A DNA stretch of 64,000 nt from Haemophilus haemolyticus (GCF_003352385.1 NZ_CP031243.1:1342501-1406500), one strand, 5' to 3'. Positions 28,442 through 39,052 are shown, numbered from the stretch's first letter. The notes: generated from the letters alone by a model not told the origin. Numbers and translations are program-made.

Positions 28442-30112
28442 TTAGAAGCCTTCTTTTAAGCTTACTGTTAAGTTAAATACCAAATGTTCAGGGCGGCTAT
28501 CTTTACTATCCGCACAGAAATAACCTTCACGTTCAAATTGATAACCTTTCTCTGCTTCCGCAGCCGCCAAGCTTTGTTCTACAAAACCATGTTTTACCAC
28601 GAGAGAATGTGGATTTAACACGCTTTCAATATCATCTTCAGCACCTGGATTTGGCACAGTAAATAAACGATCATACAAACGGAATTCAGCTGGATGATTA
28701 TTAACCGCAGAAACCCAATGAATAACGCCTTTCACTTTGCGTCCATCCGCTGGGTTTTTACCTAAGGTTTCAGGATCATAAGTACAGAAGATCGTGGTAA
28801 TTTCATCATTTGCATCTTTTTCTACACGTTCCGCTTTAATCACATAGGCGTTACGTAAGCGCACTTCTTTACCTAATACTAAACGTTTATATTGTTTGTT
28901 CGCTTCTTCACGGAAATCTGCACGATCAATATAAAGCTCTTTCGTAAACGGTAATTGACGCTCACCTAATTCGGGACGATTTGGGTGATTTGGCGCAGTT
29001 AAGGTCTCTTCGCCTTCAAAGTTTTCAATCACTACGCGAACAGGATCAATCACTGCCATTGCGCGTGGTGAGTTTTCGTTTAAATCTTCACGAATGCAGG
29101 CTTCAAGTGCAGAATACTCTACCACGTTGTCTTGTTTCGTTACCCCGATACGGCGGCAAAATTCACGTAATGAAGCTGGAGTATAACCGCGACGGCGTAA
29201 ACCAGAAATGGTTGGCATACGTGGATCGTTCCAACCATCTACAATGCCGTCGTTTACTAATTTCAATAACTTACGTTTGGAGGTTAAAGTGCCTTCTAAA
29301 TTTAAACGTGAAAATTCATATTGATGCGGTAATGGACGTTCAATACTAATATTTTCCAACACCCAGTCATATAAACGACGGTTGTCTTGGAACTCTAATG
29401 TACATAAAGAGTGTGTAATACGCTCAATCGCATCAGAGATACAGTGAGTAAAATCGTACATTGGGTAAATGCACCATTTGTCACCGGTTTGGTGATGGCT
29501 CGCAAATTTAATACGATAAATCACTGGATCACGCATGACCATAAATGGCGATGCCATATCAATTTTTGCGCGTAAACTTGCTTTACCCTCGGCAAATTCG
29601 CCATTTTTCATTTTTTCAAATAAAGCTAAGTTTTCTTCAATAGTGCGGTCACGATATGGGCTGTTTTTACCTGGCTCAGTTAATGTACCGCGATATTCAC
29701 GCATTTCTTCTGGAGAAAGCTCATCCACATACGCCAAGCCTTTTTTAATTAATTCAATCGCATAACCATAAAGCGCATCGAAGTAATCAGATGCATAACG
29801 CGGTTCACCTTCCCATTTGAAACCTAACCACTCCACATCAGCTTTGATGGAATCCACATATTCCACATCTTCTTTTACTGGGTTGGTATCGTCAAAACGT
29901 AGGTTACATAAACCGTTATATTCTTTTGCCAAGCCGAAGTTTAAGCAAATCGATTTTGCGTGACCAATATGCAAATAGCCATTCGGCTCTGGCGGAAAAC
30001 GGGTATGAACGCTTTTATGTTTACCCGAAGCTAAATCTTCATCAATAATTTGGGTAATAAAATTGTGAGTGCGAGTATTTTCTGCACTTTCTAGAATTTC
30101 TGCATTGCTCAT
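28442..30112 (-). CDS. glnS: Glutaminyl-tRNA synthetase
   Basis: Charges tRNA-Gln with glutamine. 556 residues, as in E. coli. Class I signatures: [16 protein letters not shown] with HIGH near residue 46, and [10 protein letters not shown], the KMSKS equivalent. The C-terminal beta-barrel anticodon-binding domain ends [20 protein letters not shown]. Single-gene transcript, divergent from the TolC-type gene. Confidence 0.98.
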   Translation of the reverse strand: MSNAEILESAENTRTHNFITQIIDEDLASGKHKSVHTRFPPEPNGYLHIGHAKSICLNFGLAKEYNGLCNLRFDDTNPVKEDVEYVDSIKADVEWLGFKWEGEPRYASDYFDALYGYAIELIKKGLAYVDELSPEEMREYRGTLTEPGKNSPYRDRTIEENLALFEKMKNGEFAEGKASLRAKIDMASPFMVMRDPVIYRIKFASHHQTGDKWCIYPMYDFTHCISDAIERITHSLCTLEFQDNRRLYDWVLENISIERPLPHQYEFSRLNLEGTLTSKRKLLKLVNDGIVDGWNDPRMPTISGLRRRGYTPASLREFCRRIGVTKQDNVVEYSALEACIREDLNENSPRAMAVIDPVRVVIENFEGEETLTAPNHPNRPELGERQLPFTKELYIDRADFREEANKQYKRLVLGKEVRLRNAYVIKAERVEKDANDEITTIFCTYDPETLGKNPADGRKVKGVIHWVSAVNNHPAEFRLYDRLFTVPNPGAEDDIESVLNPHSLVVKHGFVEQSLAAAEAEKGYQFEREGYFCADSKDSRPEHLVFNLTVSLKEGF

Positions 30113-30416
30113 AACTTTCTCATAAATAGAAAAAATAATTTTACCATTCTATACGAAAAGCAAGGCTTTGTGAATTTGATCGCCAAACTAACCGCACTTT
30201 CTACTTAATAGCTTATAACTTTTTCAGCATTTTTTGTTTAACCGCAAGATTTTTCGTGCAAAAAATAGAATAAATTATTACAATGCCGCCTTTCATGAAC
30301 AATCGTTCAGTGGTTTGTTTTATAATTGGGTTCGCAAGGGAATAATTTTGTAAAACACAAAAGTACGGTTAAAATCATCCGCACTTTCCACTCATTTTCG
30401 TAAGAAGGAAAACTCA
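30113..30416. other. Divergent intergenic region between glnS and the TolC-type gene
   Basis: About 300 bases without a gene. It contains a uptake signal (ACCGCACTT near 30190), a TGAAC-N4-GTTCA palindrome at 30296-30309 that could be a TetR-type operator, and a decayed uptake-signal pair near 30361-30387. Promoters for both genes must lie here but I cannot fix them. Confidence 0.6.
30296..30309. promoter_or_regulatory. Candidate repressor operator upstream of the efflux gene
   Basis: TGAAC, AATC, GTTCA: five-base arms, 108 bases before the start of the outer-membrane efflux gene. TetR/AcrR-type repressors bind such spaced palindromes, but no regulator gene is adjacent. Confidence 0.35.
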
Positions 30417-31784
30417 ATGTTTAAAATGAAAAATATGACGCTTGCTTTGTTGATGTCTGGTGCATTAGTGGGATGTACCAATATTGGCGATTCTTATCAA
30501 GCTAGCCTTGAAGATTACAAGCAATATGAAGAAATTACCAAGCAATATAATGTAAAAGAAAATTGGTGGTCATTGTATAACGATGCGCAATTAAATCGCG
30601 TCATAGAACAAGCGTTAATAAACAACAAAGATTTAGCTAAAGCAGCTGTGGCAGTAAACCGTGCGCTTTACAGTGCAAATTTAGTGGGTGCAAATTTAGT
30701 GCCTGCATTTAATGGTTCAACTTCATCTGCGGCACAACGCCGAGTTGACACAAGTGCAAACTCTGCCATTTCACACAAAGGTTCTTTAAATGTGAGCTAT
30801 ACATTGGATCTTTGGCAACGTTTAGCCAATGCCGCTGATGCTGCAGAATGGTCGCACAAAGCAACCGCTGAAGACATGGAATCTGCTCGTTTATCATTAA
30901 TCAATTCTGTGGTCACGACTTATTATCAAATTGCTTATTTAAATGATGCAATTAGCACAACCAACGAAACAATCAAATATTACACTGACATTGGTAATAT
31001 TATGCAAACGCGTTTAGCACAAGGTGTGGCTGATGGGGTCAGTGTTGATCAAGCGCAACAAGCAGTATTAACGGCGCGTAATAACAAATTAAATTTTGAA
31101 ACCCAACGCAAAACGGCAGAACAAACCTTGCGCAATCTGCTGAACTTAAAACCAAACGATGCGTTAAATATCACGTTCCCCCATATTATGAATGTGAAAA
31201 CAGCAGGGGTGAATTTGAATGTTCCTGTATCTGTGATTGCAAATCGTCCTGATGTAAAAGCAGCGCAATTCCGTTTAAGTAGTGCATTCAAAAATGCCAA
31301 AGCAACTCAAAAAAGCTGGTTCCCTGAAGTTAATTTAGGTGGAAGTCTATCTTCAACTGCAAGTACTGTTGGCACCGCGTTACACAATCCTGTGGCTGCT
31401 GGCACAGTAGGAATTAGCCTGCCATTCTTAAATTGGAATACCGTAAAATGGAACGTTAAAATTTCTGAAGCTGACTATGAAACCGCACGTTTAAATTACG
31501 AACAACGTATTACCACGGCTCTTAATAATGTGGATACTAACTACTTTACCTTTACCCAAGCGCAAAGCACATTAAGTAATTTACAACAAACCCATAGTTA
31601 CAATCAGCGTATCACGCAATATTATCGAAATCGCTATAATGCGGGCGTATCCGAATTGCGCGAATGGTTAGTTGCAGCCAATACTGAAAAATCATCACAA
31701 CTTGCGATTTTGAACGCAAAATATCAAGTGTTGCAAAGTGAAAATGCGGTATATAGCGCAATGGCGGGATATTACTCTCGTTAA
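30417..31784 (+). CDS. TolC/NodT-type outer-membrane efflux lipoprotein
   Basis: 455 residues. Lipoprotein signal MKNMTLALLMSGALVGC with Cys at about residue 20. Two tandem outer-membrane efflux (OEP) repeats follow: residues about 55-230 and 250-450, with the repeated alpha-helical barrel pattern (YYQIAYLNDAISTTNETIKY; RYNAGVSELREWLVAANTE). The partner would be an inner-membrane pump and a periplasmic adaptor; neither is encoded nearby, so it probably serves a pump elsewhere. Start chosen at ATG 30417 with AAGGA eight bases upstream. A terminator follows. Confidence 0.9.
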   Translation: MFKMKNMTLALLMSGALVGCTNIGDSYQASLEDYKQYEEITKQYNVKENWWSLYNDAQLNRVIEQALINNKDLAKAAVAVNRALYSANLVGANLVPAFNGSTSSAAQRRVDTSANSAISHKGSLNVSYTLDLWQRLANAADAAEWSHKATAEDMESARLSLINSVVTTYYQIAYLNDAISTTNETIKYYTDIGNIMQTRLAQGVADGVSVDQAQQAVLTARNNKLNFETQRKTAEQTLRNLLNLKPNDALNITFPHIMNVKTAGVNLNVPVSVIANRPDVKAAQFRLSSAFKNAKATQKSWFPEVNLGGSLSSTASTVGTALHNPVAAGTVGISLPFLNWNTVKWNVKISEADYETARLNYEQRITTALNNVDTNYFTFTQAQSTLSNLQQTHSYNQRITQYYRNRYNAGVSELREWLVAANTEKSSQLAILNAKYQVLQSENAVYSAMAGYYSR

Positions 31785-31797
31785 TAAAACCAAACAT

Positions 31798-31822
31798 AGG
31801 GCGTTTTTAAGCGCCCTTTTTA
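31798..31822 (+). terminator. Terminator after the TolC-type gene
   Basis: AGGGCG, TTTTTAAG, CGCCCT followed by TTTTTAAT; 14 bases after the stop codon. Confidence 0.75.
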
Positions 31823-31874
31823 ATATTACATTCCTCACTTAAGGTATAAACCTTACCAATAAATATTCCTAAAA

Positions 31875-32504
31875 ATGAAAAAACAACTGACTTTTTATTT
31901 TATTCGTCACGGCCGCACTGTTTGGAACAAACAAGGATTAATGCAAGGCAGTGGAAATTCTCCATTAACAGAAGAAGGCATTCAAAGTGCGGTCAAAACT
32001 GGGCAAGCTTTACAAAATATCGATTTTATTGCGGCATATTCGAGCTGTTTACAACGCACCATTGACACAGCCAATTATATTATTGGCGATCGTGACATAC
32101 CCTTATTCCAACATCGTGGATTAAATGAACATTATTTTGGTAGTTGGGAAGGAACAAATGTCGAACTGATCCGACCTTTGCCCGAATTTCAACAAATGAT
32201 TAATGATCCTGCGAACTATAAAGCTGAATCGAATGGTGGAGAAACCTATGAAGATCTAGCCAAACGAGCTATCGCAGCAGTACAAGACATCATTAAGGTT
32301 CATCAAGAAGGGAATATTTTAGTGGTATCGCATGGCCATACCTTGCGTCTATTGGTTGCTTTACTCAATGGCGCAACTTGGCAAAATCACCGAGATAAAG
32401 ACAAATCAGTGTCTTTATTAAATACAGCTATTAGCATCGTGCATTATGACAGTGAAAAAGGCTTTAGCCTTGAAAAATTAAATGACACAACGCATTTACA
32501 ATAG
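31875..32504 (+). CDS. Histidine phosphatase family protein (GpmB/phosphoglycerate mutase-like)
   Basis: 209 residues. The catalytic RHG motif is at residues 11-13 (FYFIRHGRTVWNKQG), the second His in VVSHGHTLRLLVALL near 155, and a conserved Glu in NEHYFGSWEG. These are the features of the branch-1 histidine phosphatases. Substrate cannot be told; names such as GpmB are used loosely for this family and true phosphoglycerate mutase activity is often absent. Cytoplasmic; single gene, convergent with pepT. Confidence 0.85.
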   Translation: MKKQLTFYFIRHGRTVWNKQGLMQGSGNSPLTEEGIQSAVKTGQALQNIDFIAAYSSCLQRTIDTANYIIGDRDIPLFQHRGLNEHYFGSWEGTNVELIRPLPEFQQMINDPANYKAESNGGETYEDLAKRAIAAVQDIIKVHQEGNILVVSHGHTLRLLVALLNGATWQNHRDKDKSVSLLNTAISIVHYDSEKGFSLEKLNDTTHLQ

Positions 32505-32506
32505 GT

Positions 32507-32535
32507 AAAAAAAAAGCCCCTAAATCATTAGGGGC
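32507..32535 (-). terminator. Terminator after pepT
   Basis: GCCCCTAA and TTAGGGGC make an 8-base stem; on the minus strand it is followed by nine T. It lies 140 bases beyond the pepT stop, directly against the end of the convergent phosphatase gene. Confidence 0.8.
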
Positions 32536-32642
32536 ATCAAAAAGGAATTTATGAATAAAATCTCTAAAGTTTAGCTTTATCAAAGGAATCTCGATAAAAC
32601 AAGGTCATTATATTGACTAATCTAAAGAATAGCAAGAGAAAT

Positions 32643-32690
32643 CTTTACATTTCTTTACAAATCTTTACGCTTCTTTACAGATCTTTACAT
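32643..32690 (-). repeat. Short tandem GTAAAGA repeat at the end of pepT
   Basis: Read on the minus strand, TGTAAAGA recurs five times at roughly 10-11-base spacing across the pepT stop codon. The units vary (GATC, GAAGC, GATT, GAAA). It probably arose by local duplication; it partly encodes the last PepT residues CKDL. Confidence 0.6.
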
Positions 32691-33913
32691 TTCAGCATTT
32701 CGATAATTACTCCAACCGTCTTTTCCATGCCCTGTAAAGAAACCAACTCGTGTTTACTATGGAAATTATAGCCACCTGTAAAAATATTTGGGCATGCTAA
32801 ACCTTTAGATGCTAAAAATGCCCCATCTGTACCGCCTCGAATCGGCTTATGACTTGGTTTAACCCCTACCGCTTTCATTGCGCGATCAGCAAATTCAATT
32901 GATTGAGGAACATTTTTTACCACATCATACATATTTTGGTAGCTATCTTGAATGTCTAACTCAATAGGCTTTTTCAAACCTTTCTTAGAATTAAATTTTT
33001 CCACCTGACTTTTAATAAAAGCTTTTCTTTGTGCGAAATTCTGCTCATCAAAATCACGAATCAAATAAGTGAGCTCCACTTGCTCAATATCGCCAGAAAA
33101 ATCTTCTAAATGATAAAAGCCCGCTTTCCCATCCGTTTTTTCTGGTACTTCATCAACAGGGAAAACTTGCTGAAATTCACAAGCTAAAGTCAGTGCATTC
33201 ACCATTTTTCCTTTTGCGTAACCAGGATGAATACTCCGGCCGAAAAACCGCACTTTTGCCGTTGCCGCATTAAAGTTTTCGTATTCTAATTCCCCTACTT
33301 CTCCCCCATCAATAGTATATGCCCAATCACAGGAAAACTTTTCCATTGGGAAATAATGGATTCCCAAACTAATTTCTTCATCAGGCGTAAAAGCAACGCG
33401 AATATTGCAATGAGGAATATTCTCTTTTTGAAGGATGGAAAGTGCGGTCATAATTTCTGCAATTCCCGCTTTATTATCCGCCCCAAGCAAAGTGGTTCCA
33501 TCGGCAACAATCAAAGTCTGTCCTACCAATTTTTGCATAAAAGAATAATAAACAGGACTAATAAACTCCTCGCCAATACCTAATGCAATATCTCCGCCAC
33601 GATATTGTTCTATCACTTCGGGGCGTACATTTTTGCCACTACATTGCGGAGACGTATCAAGATGTGCAATTAAACCAATGGTTTTCGTCAAGCTAGGATC
33701 ATTAGCGGGTAAAAATGCTGTTACCACCGCATATTTACTTACTTCAACCATCTCCAAACCAAGTTGGATTAATTCTTTTTGCAGCTGCATGGCTAATTTC
33801 ATTTGCCCGACAGAGCTAGGAGAATGCTTAGCATTAGGTTTTGATTGAGTATCAAAAGACACATAATGTAAAAATCGTTCTAAAAGTTCTGTTTTATCTA
33901 TTTGAGAAATCAT
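32675..33913 (-). CDS. pepT: Peptidase T (tripeptide aminopeptidase)
   Basis: Zinc M20 metallopeptidase cleaving the N-terminal residue of tripeptides; cytoplasmic. 412 residues, normal. Metal-binding motifs: LIAHLDTSPQ (His, Asp), GTTLLGADNKAGIAEIM (Asp bridging two metals), FTPDEEISLGIHYF (catalytic Glu pair), YTIDGGEVGELEYENF and GGTDGAFLASKGLACPNIFTGGYNFHSKHE split across its C-terminal third. Single gene facing away from potA. Confidence 0.96.
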   Translation of the reverse strand: MISQIDKTELLERFLHYVSFDTQSKPNAKHSPSSVGQMKLAMQLQKELIQLGLEMVEVSKYAVVTAFLPANDPSLTKTIGLIAHLDTSPQCSGKNVRPEVIEQYRGGDIALGIGEEFISPVYYSFMQKLVGQTLIVADGTTLLGADNKAGIAEIMTALSILQKENIPHCNIRVAFTPDEEISLGIHYFPMEKFSCDWAYTIDGGEVGELEYENFNAATAKVRFFGRSIHPGYAKGKMVNALTLACEFQQVFPVDEVPEKTDGKAGFYHLEDFSGDIEQVELTYLIRDFDEQNFAQRKAFIKSQVEKFNSKKGLKKPIELDIQDSYQNMYDVVKNVPQSIEFADRAMKAVGVKPSHKPIRGGTDGAFLASKGLACPNIFTGGYNFHSKHELVSLQGMEKTVGVIIEMLKCKDL

Positions 33914-34209
33914 ATTCTCGCTCCTTTTAAAAATATCTTTTTTAGTTTAACGAGAAAAATAGAAAACATCTTGATATATAACAATATTTATAAAATTAAC
34001 GAAGTAAAATTCATCGAAAGTGCGGTTAAATTTCTCGTTATTTTTATGAACGGCAGTTTTTTTACTTTCTAAGGCATTAAGCCCTTTTAATTATTAACAA
34101 TTCACTATATCATAGGCGTCTATTTTTATATGCCGCCCCTGCAGTCTTGCAGGTTTTATTTCTACTCAGTACCAAATCATTGGTGAAATTAGGGAGAAAA
34201 CCAAAGCTA

Positions 34210-35328
34210 GTGGAAAATCAGCTTCAAAACAAGCCTATCATTGAGCTTCGTTCAATCAAAAAATCCTATGGTTCTAACACCATTATTAACGATTTCAATC
34301 TTACAATTAATAACGGTGAATTTGTCACTATTCTCGGCCCTTCAGGCTGTGGTAAAACCACAGTTTTACGCTTACTTGCAGGCTTAGAAGAATTGGATTC
34401 AGGTAGCATTATTTTAGATGGTGAAGATATCACCAATGTGCCAGCGGAAAAACGTCATATTAATACGGTATTCCAAAGCTATGCTCTATTTCCACATATG
34501 ACAATTTTTGAGAACGTAGCTTTTGGTTTGCGTATGCAAAAAGTACCAAACGACGAAATTAAACCGCGTGTTTTAGAAGCCTTGCGTATGGTACAGCTAG
34601 AAGATATGGCAGAGCGTAAGCCAACTCAACTTTCTGGCGGACAACAACAACGTATTGCCATCGCTCGCGCCGTAGTAAATAAACCAAAAGTGTTGTTACT
34701 TGATGAGTCTTTATCTGCATTGGATTACAAATTGCGTAAACAAATGCAAAATGAACTCAAAATGTTACAACGTCAGCTTGGCATTACCTTTATTTTTGTC
34801 ACTCACGATCAAGAAGAAGCGATTACAATGTCTGATCGTATTGTGTTATTACGTAAAGGTAAAATCGCACAAGATGGTTCTCCACGTGAAATCTATGAAG
34901 ATCCAGCGAACTTATTCGTTGCTCGTTTCATTGGCGAAATTAACGTATTTGAAGCGACTGTGATTGAACGTAAGTCAGAACAAGTTGTACTCGCAAATGT
35001 GGAAGGTCGAGTTTGTGATATTTACACAGACATGCCTGTTGAGAAAGATCAAAAACTTCAAGTACTACTTCGTCCTGAAGATATTGTGATTGAAGAATTA
35101 GATGAAAATGAACATTCTAAAGCAATTATCGGCCACATTGTTGACCGCACTTACAAAGGAATGACATTAGAATCAACTGTAGAATTTGATCATAATGGCA
35201 TGCGTGTACTTGTAAGTGAATTCTTTAACGAAGACGATCCACATATGGATCATAGCGTAGGTCAACGCGTAGGCATCACATGGCATGAAGGCTGGGAGGT
35301 TGTTCTCAACGATGAAGATAATCAATAA
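34210..35328 (+). CDS. potA: Spermidine/putrescine ABC transporter ATPase
   Basis: Drives polyamine import. Walker [10 protein letters not shown], signature [14 protein letters not shown], Walker [13 protein letters not shown] and the H-loop [14 protein letters not shown] are present, followed by a C-terminal regulatory TOBE domain. I chose GTG at 34210 ([16 protein letters not shown]), giving 372 residues as in H. influenzae PotA, with GGGAGA 12 bases upstream. The frame is open to a TTG at 34147, which would add 21 unlikely residues. First gene of potABCD. Confidence 0.96.
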   Translation: MENQLQNKPIIELRSIKKSYGSNTIINDFNLTINNGEFVTILGPSGCGKTTVLRLLAGLEELDSGSIILDGEDITNVPAEKRHINTVFQSYALFPHMTIFENVAFGLRMQKVPNDEIKPRVLEALRMVQLEDMAERKPTQLSGGQQQRIAIARAVVNKPKVLLLDESLSALDYKLRKQMQNELKMLQRQLGITFIFVTHDQEEAITMSDRIVLLRKGKIAQDGSPREIYEDPANLFVARFIGEINVFEATVIERKSEQVVLANVEGRVCDIYTDMPVEKDQKLQVLLRPEDIVIEELDENEHSKAIIGHIVDRTYKGMTLESTVEFDHNGMRVLVSEFFNEDDPHMDHSVGQRVGITWHEGWEVVLNDEDNQ

Positions 35329-36172
35329 TAAATTCCAGAAAATTACTGTTGCGATTATCTTCAGTTGGCTCATCTTCTTTGTGTTGATTCCAAACTTATT
35401 GGTATTCGCCGTAAGTTTTCTGACTAGAGACGGTAGCGACTTTTACGCTTTCCCAATCACCATTGAAAACTACACAAACTTGTTTAATCCGCTTTATGCA
35501 CAAGTTGTGTGGAATTCATTATATATGTCGGGCATAGCTACCATTATTTGCTTATTAGTTGGCTATCCATTTGCTTTCATGATGAGCAAAATTAATCCTA
35601 AATATCGACCGCTCTTATTATTCCTTGTGGTTTTACCATTCTGGACAAACTCGTTGATCCGTATTTATGGAATGAAAGTGTTTCTCGGTGTGAAAGGTGT
35701 GCTTAATACCATGTTGATGGACATGGGAATTTTGAGTGAACCAATTCGCATTTTGAATACAGAAATTGCGGTAATCATTGGCTTAGTTTATTTGCTATTG
35801 CCATTTATGATTTTGCCACTCTACTCTGCGATTGAGAAATTAGACGGTCGCTTATTAGAGGCTGCAAGAGATTTAGGCGCAAATGCATTCCAACGTTTCT
35901 TCCGTGTCATTTTACCATTAACCATGCCAGGCATTATCGCAGGGTGTTTATTAGTATTATTACCGGCAATGGGTATGTTCTACGTTGCAGACTTACTTGG
36001 CGGAGCAAAAGTATTGCTTGTTGGTAACGTAATTAAGAGCGAATTCTTAATTTCTCGTAACTGGCCATTTGGTTCTGCAATCAGTATTGGTTTAACTGTT
36101 CTAATGGCATTGTTGATTTTCGTGTACTACCGCGCGAACAAACTATTGAATAAGAAAGTGGAGTTAGAATAA
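35312..36172 (+). CDS. potB: Spermidine/putrescine ABC transporter permease PotB
   Basis: Inner-membrane permease with six predicted helices. 286 residues from ATG 35312 ([10 protein letters not shown]), overlapping the end of potA by 17 bases with GGGAGG upstream. The EAA loop is [20 protein letters not shown], the site that contacts PotA. The frame extends nine codons further upstream (35285) but that start is less likely. It pairs with PotC. Confidence 0.95.
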   Translation: MKIINNKFQKITVAIIFSWLIFFVLIPNLLVFAVSFLTRDGSDFYAFPITIENYTNLFNPLYAQVVWNSLYMSGIATIICLLVGYPFAFMMSKINPKYRPLLLFLVVLPFWTNSLIRIYGMKVFLGVKGVLNTMLMDMGILSEPIRILNTEIAVIIGLVYLLLPFMILPLYSAIEKLDGRLLEAARDLGANAFQRFFRVILPLTMPGIIAGCLLVLLPAMGMFYVADLLGGAKVLLVGNVIKSEFLISRNWPFGSAISIGLTVLMALLIFVYYRANKLLNKKVELE

Positions 36173-36942
36173 TGAGTCGTTTACTACGTAATGCATTTAT
36201 GTTTGTGGTATACGCTTATTTGTATATCCCAATTATTATTTTAGTCACTAATTCCTTTAACGAAGATCGTTATGGTTTAAGCTGGAAAGGCTTTAGCTGG
36301 AACTGGTACGAGCGTTTATTTAATAACGACACCTTAATACAAGCAGCGATTCATTCGGTAACTATTGCATTTTTTGCGGCTACTCTAGCTACTATTGTGG
36401 GGGGATTAACTGCAATCGCACTTTACCGCTATAGATTCCGCGGTAAACAAGCGGTAAGCGGTATGTTATTTATCGTTATGATGTCACCTGATATTGTAAT
36501 GGCAGTATCTTTACTTGCATTATTTATGGTTGTCGGTATTTCATTAGGTTTCTGGTCTTTATTACTGGCTCATGTGACCTTCTGTTTACCGTATGTGACC
36601 GTAACTATCTTCTCTCGCTTAAATGGCTTTGATTCTAGAATGTTAGAAGCGGCGAAAGACTTAGGCGCAAGCGAAGTGACTATTTTACGTAAAATCATCG
36701 TGCCATTAGCGTTACCTGCGATTGTTTCAGGTTGGTTATTAAGCTTTACCATTTCTTTAGATGATGTTGTGGTTTCATCTTTTGTGAGTGGTGTAAGTTA
36801 TGAAATTTTACCATTGAGAATATTCTCTTTAGTGAAAACTGGTGTAACACCTGAAGTTAATGCTTTAGCAACAATTATGATCGTGCTTTCACTGGCTCTT
36901 GTCGTTTTAAGCCAGCTAATTACACGAAAAAATAACCATTAA
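36172..36942 (+). CDS. potC: Spermidine/putrescine ABC transporter permease PotC
   Basis: Second permease of the complex, 256 residues and six predicted helices. The EAA loop reads EAAKDLGASEVTILRKIIVP. Its ATG overlaps the last base of the potB stop (TAATG), showing translational coupling. A terminator-like hairpin follows before potD. Confidence 0.96.
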   Translation: MSRLLRNAFMFVVYAYLYIPIIILVTNSFNEDRYGLSWKGFSWNWYERLFNNDTLIQAAIHSVTIAFFAATLATIVGGLTAIALYRYRFRGKQAVSGMLFIVMMSPDIVMAVSLLALFMVVGISLGFWSLLLAHVTFCLPYVTVTIFSRLNGFDSRMLEAAKDLGASEVTILRKIIVPLALPAIVSGWLLSFTISLDDVVVSSFVSGVSYEILPLRIFSLVKTGVTPEVNALATIMIVLSLALVVLSQLITRKNNH

Positions 36943-36984
36943 GAAACAAAAGGTTTCACAAACCTTTGAATTTAAAATAGAATA

Positions 36985-37014
36985 CGCCTTGACGCACAAT
37001 CAAGGCGTTTTTTT
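36985..37014 (+). terminator. Terminator between potC and potD
   Basis: CGCCTTGA and TCAAGGCG form an 8-base stem followed by seven T. A weaker second hairpin (TGCC, eight bases, GGCA) ending in seven T follows within 25 bases. Together they should cut transcription between potABC and potD. Confidence 0.75.
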
Positions 37015-37070
37015 ATGCCTGTCATTCGGCAGGTGGTTTTTTTACGACTCTTTACGGAGAACAAACAAAA

Positions 37071-38153
37071 ATGAAAAAATTCGCAGGTTTAATTACTGCT
37101 GGCTTAGTAGCTGCAACTTTAACTGCTTGTAATGATAAAGATGCTAAGCAAGAAACTACAAAGGCTCCAGCTACTGCTAATGACACTGTGTATCTCTACA
37201 CTTGGACAGAATATGTGCCTGATGGTCTTTTAGATGAGTTTACTAAAGAAACAGGCATCAAAGTTATCGTTTCAAGCCTAGAATCAAACGAAACAATGTA
37301 TGCAAAAATCAAAACTCAAGGCGCAGCTGGCGGTTATGATGTGATTGCACCATCTAATTACTTTGTTTCTAAGATGGCTAGAGAAGGCATGTTAATGGAA
37401 CTCGATCACAGCAAATTGCCTGTTATTAAAGAATTAGACCCTGATTGGCTCAATAAACCTTATGATAAAGGTAATAAATACTCTCTTCCTCAACTACTAG
37501 GTGCACCAGGTATTGCATTCAACACCAACACTTATAAAGGCGCTCAATTCACTTCTTGGGCTGACTTGTGGAAACCAGAATTTGCAAACAAAGTTCAGTT
37601 ATTAGACGATGCGCGCGAAGTATTCAACATCGCTTTATTGAAAATTGGTCAAGATCCAAATACTCAAGATCCAGCCATTATCAAACAAGCCTATGAAGAA
37701 TTATTGAAACTACGCCCAAACGTACTTTCTTTCAATTCCGATAACCCTGCTAACTCTTTCATCTCAGGTGAAGTTGAAGTAGGTCAATTATGGAATGGTT
37801 CCGTACGTATTGCTAAAAAAGAAAAAGCTCCTTTAGACATGGTATTCCCGAAAGAAGGCCCTGTACTTTGGGTTGATACTCTAGCAATTCCTAAAACTGC
37901 TAAAAACCCAGATGGCGCACATAAACTTATTAACTATATGTTAGGCGCTAAAGCTGCGGAAAAATTAACCTTAGCAATTGGCTATCCAACAGCTAACTTA
38001 GAAGCGAAAAAAGCATTACCAAAAGAAATCACCGAAGATCCAGCGATTTATCCACCGGCTGATGTATTAAAAAATAGCCACTGGCAAGATGACGTTGGCG
38101 ATGCAATTCAATTCTATGAACAATATTATCAAGAATTAAAAGCAGCTAAATAA
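37071..38153 (+). CDS. potD: Spermidine/putrescine-binding lipoprotein PotD
   Basis: Substrate-binding protein, 360 residues. Signal peptide with lipobox LTAC (Cys at about residue 20), so a lipoprotein; the mature part is a two-lobe binding protein (VYLYTWTEYVPDGLLDEFTK, LPQLLGAPGIAFNTNTY, WNGSVRIAKKEKAP). It delivers polyamines to PotBC. 128 bases and a terminator separate it from potC, so it may have its own promoter or be attenuated. Confidence 0.95.
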   Translation: MKKFAGLITAGLVAATLTACNDKDAKQETTKAPATANDTVYLYTWTEYVPDGLLDEFTKETGIKVIVSSLESNETMYAKIKTQGAAGGYDVIAPSNYFVSKMAREGMLMELDHSKLPVIKELDPDWLNKPYDKGNKYSLPQLLGAPGIAFNTNTYKGAQFTSWADLWKPEFANKVQLLDDAREVFNIALLKIGQDPNTQDPAIIKQAYEELLKLRPNVLSFNSDNPANSFISGEVEVGQLWNGSVRIAKKEKAPLDMVFPKEGPVLWVDTLAIPKTAKNPDGAHKLINYMLGAKAAEKLTLAIGYPTANLEAKKALPKEITEDPAIYPPADVLKNSHWQDDVGDAIQFYEQYYQELKAAK

Positions 38154-38163
38154 TCTACAATCC

Positions 38164-38192
38164 AAAGTGCGGATAAATTTCACCGCACTTTT
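38164..38192 (+). terminator. Uptake-signal-type terminator after potD
   Basis: AAAGTGCGG and CCGCACTTT pair over nine bases with a ten-base AT loop, followed by TTC. Ten bases after the potD stop. Confidence 0.75.
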
Positions 38193-38210
38193 CTATTCGA
38201 GATAAATATA

Positions 38211-38246
38211 AAAATAGCCGCACTGATATTAAAGTGCGGCTATTTT
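38211..38246. terminator. Bidirectional terminator between potD and folE
   Basis: AAAATAGCCGCACT and AGTGCGGCTATTTT are a perfect 14-base inverted repeat with an eight-base loop, flanked by A on one side and T on the other. It would end folE on the minus strand. Confidence 0.8.
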
Positions 38247-38258
38247 ATTAACCATTTT

Positions 38259-38915
38259 TTACTTCTGAACTGTTGCTAAAAATTCTTTACGAGTATCTCT
38301 ATCTTCTAAAAATACACCGCCATAAGCAGATGTGACCGTATAACTATTTGTATCTCTAATACCACGCGCTTTCACACAGAAATGGGTCGCTTTCACATAT
38401 ACCGCGACATCGTCTGTCTCAAGAATTGTCTGAAATGCTGTCAAAAGTTGCTCAGTTAAGCGTTCTTGAACCTGTGGCCGTTGAGCAAAAAATGAAACGA
38501 TTCGATTAATTTTAGAAAGACCAATCACCCAATCTTTTGGATAGTATGCCACACAAACTTTACCATCAATCGTAACAAAATGATGTTCACAAGTGCTTGT
38601 TAGTGTGATGTCATTCACTTGCACCATTTCGCTGACTTTCATCTGATTTTTGATTTTCGTCATTTTAGGAAAATTCGCATAATCCATTCCGCTAAAAATC
38701 TCATCAATAAACATTTTAGCTAAACGATTTGGCGTTTCTTCTAAACTATCATCTCGCAAATCTAATCCAATCAGCTTCATCACTTCATGCATGTGTTTTG
38801 CAATGCTTTCTCGACGTTCATCTTTAGCCTGTGTTGGATCAATCATGGGTGTTTCAATCCCTTTTTCAATCAAGGCATTTCTTACATTCTGCGCATCCAG
38901 TGAAATTTTGCTCAT
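38259..38915 (-). CDS. folE: GTP cyclohydrolase I
   Basis: Converts GTP to dihydroneopterin triphosphate, first step of folate synthesis. 218 residues, as in E. coli (222). Zinc and catalytic residues are seen in [20 protein letters not shown] and [20 protein letters not shown]. Divergent from moeA, 137 bases away. Confidence 0.97.
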   Translation of the reverse strand: MSKISLDAQNVRNALIEKGIETPMIDPTQAKDERRESIAKHMHEVMKLIGLDLRDDSLEETPNRLAKMFIDEIFSGMDYANFPKMTKIKNQMKVSEMVQVNDITLTSTCEHHFVTIDGKVCVAYYPKDWVIGLSKINRIVSFFAQRPQVQERLTEQLLTAFQTILETDDVAVYVKATHFCVKARGIRDTNSYTVTSAYGGVFLEDRDTRKEFLATVQK

Positions 38916-39052
38916 AATAGTCTTTCCTAAAAAAATAATCGGCTATTCTAGCAAAGGATAATAGGATGGTAAAATGAGAAAAATTGCAAATTTGAATGAA
39001 TTAGGCTTTAGATATAGAATAGCTGACAAATTTTATCAAATAAGGATTTTCT

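Noticed and set aside
34147..34209. Longer PotA start (TTG)
   Set aside because: The 21 extra residues are not family-like; GTG at 34210 gives the usual 372 residues.
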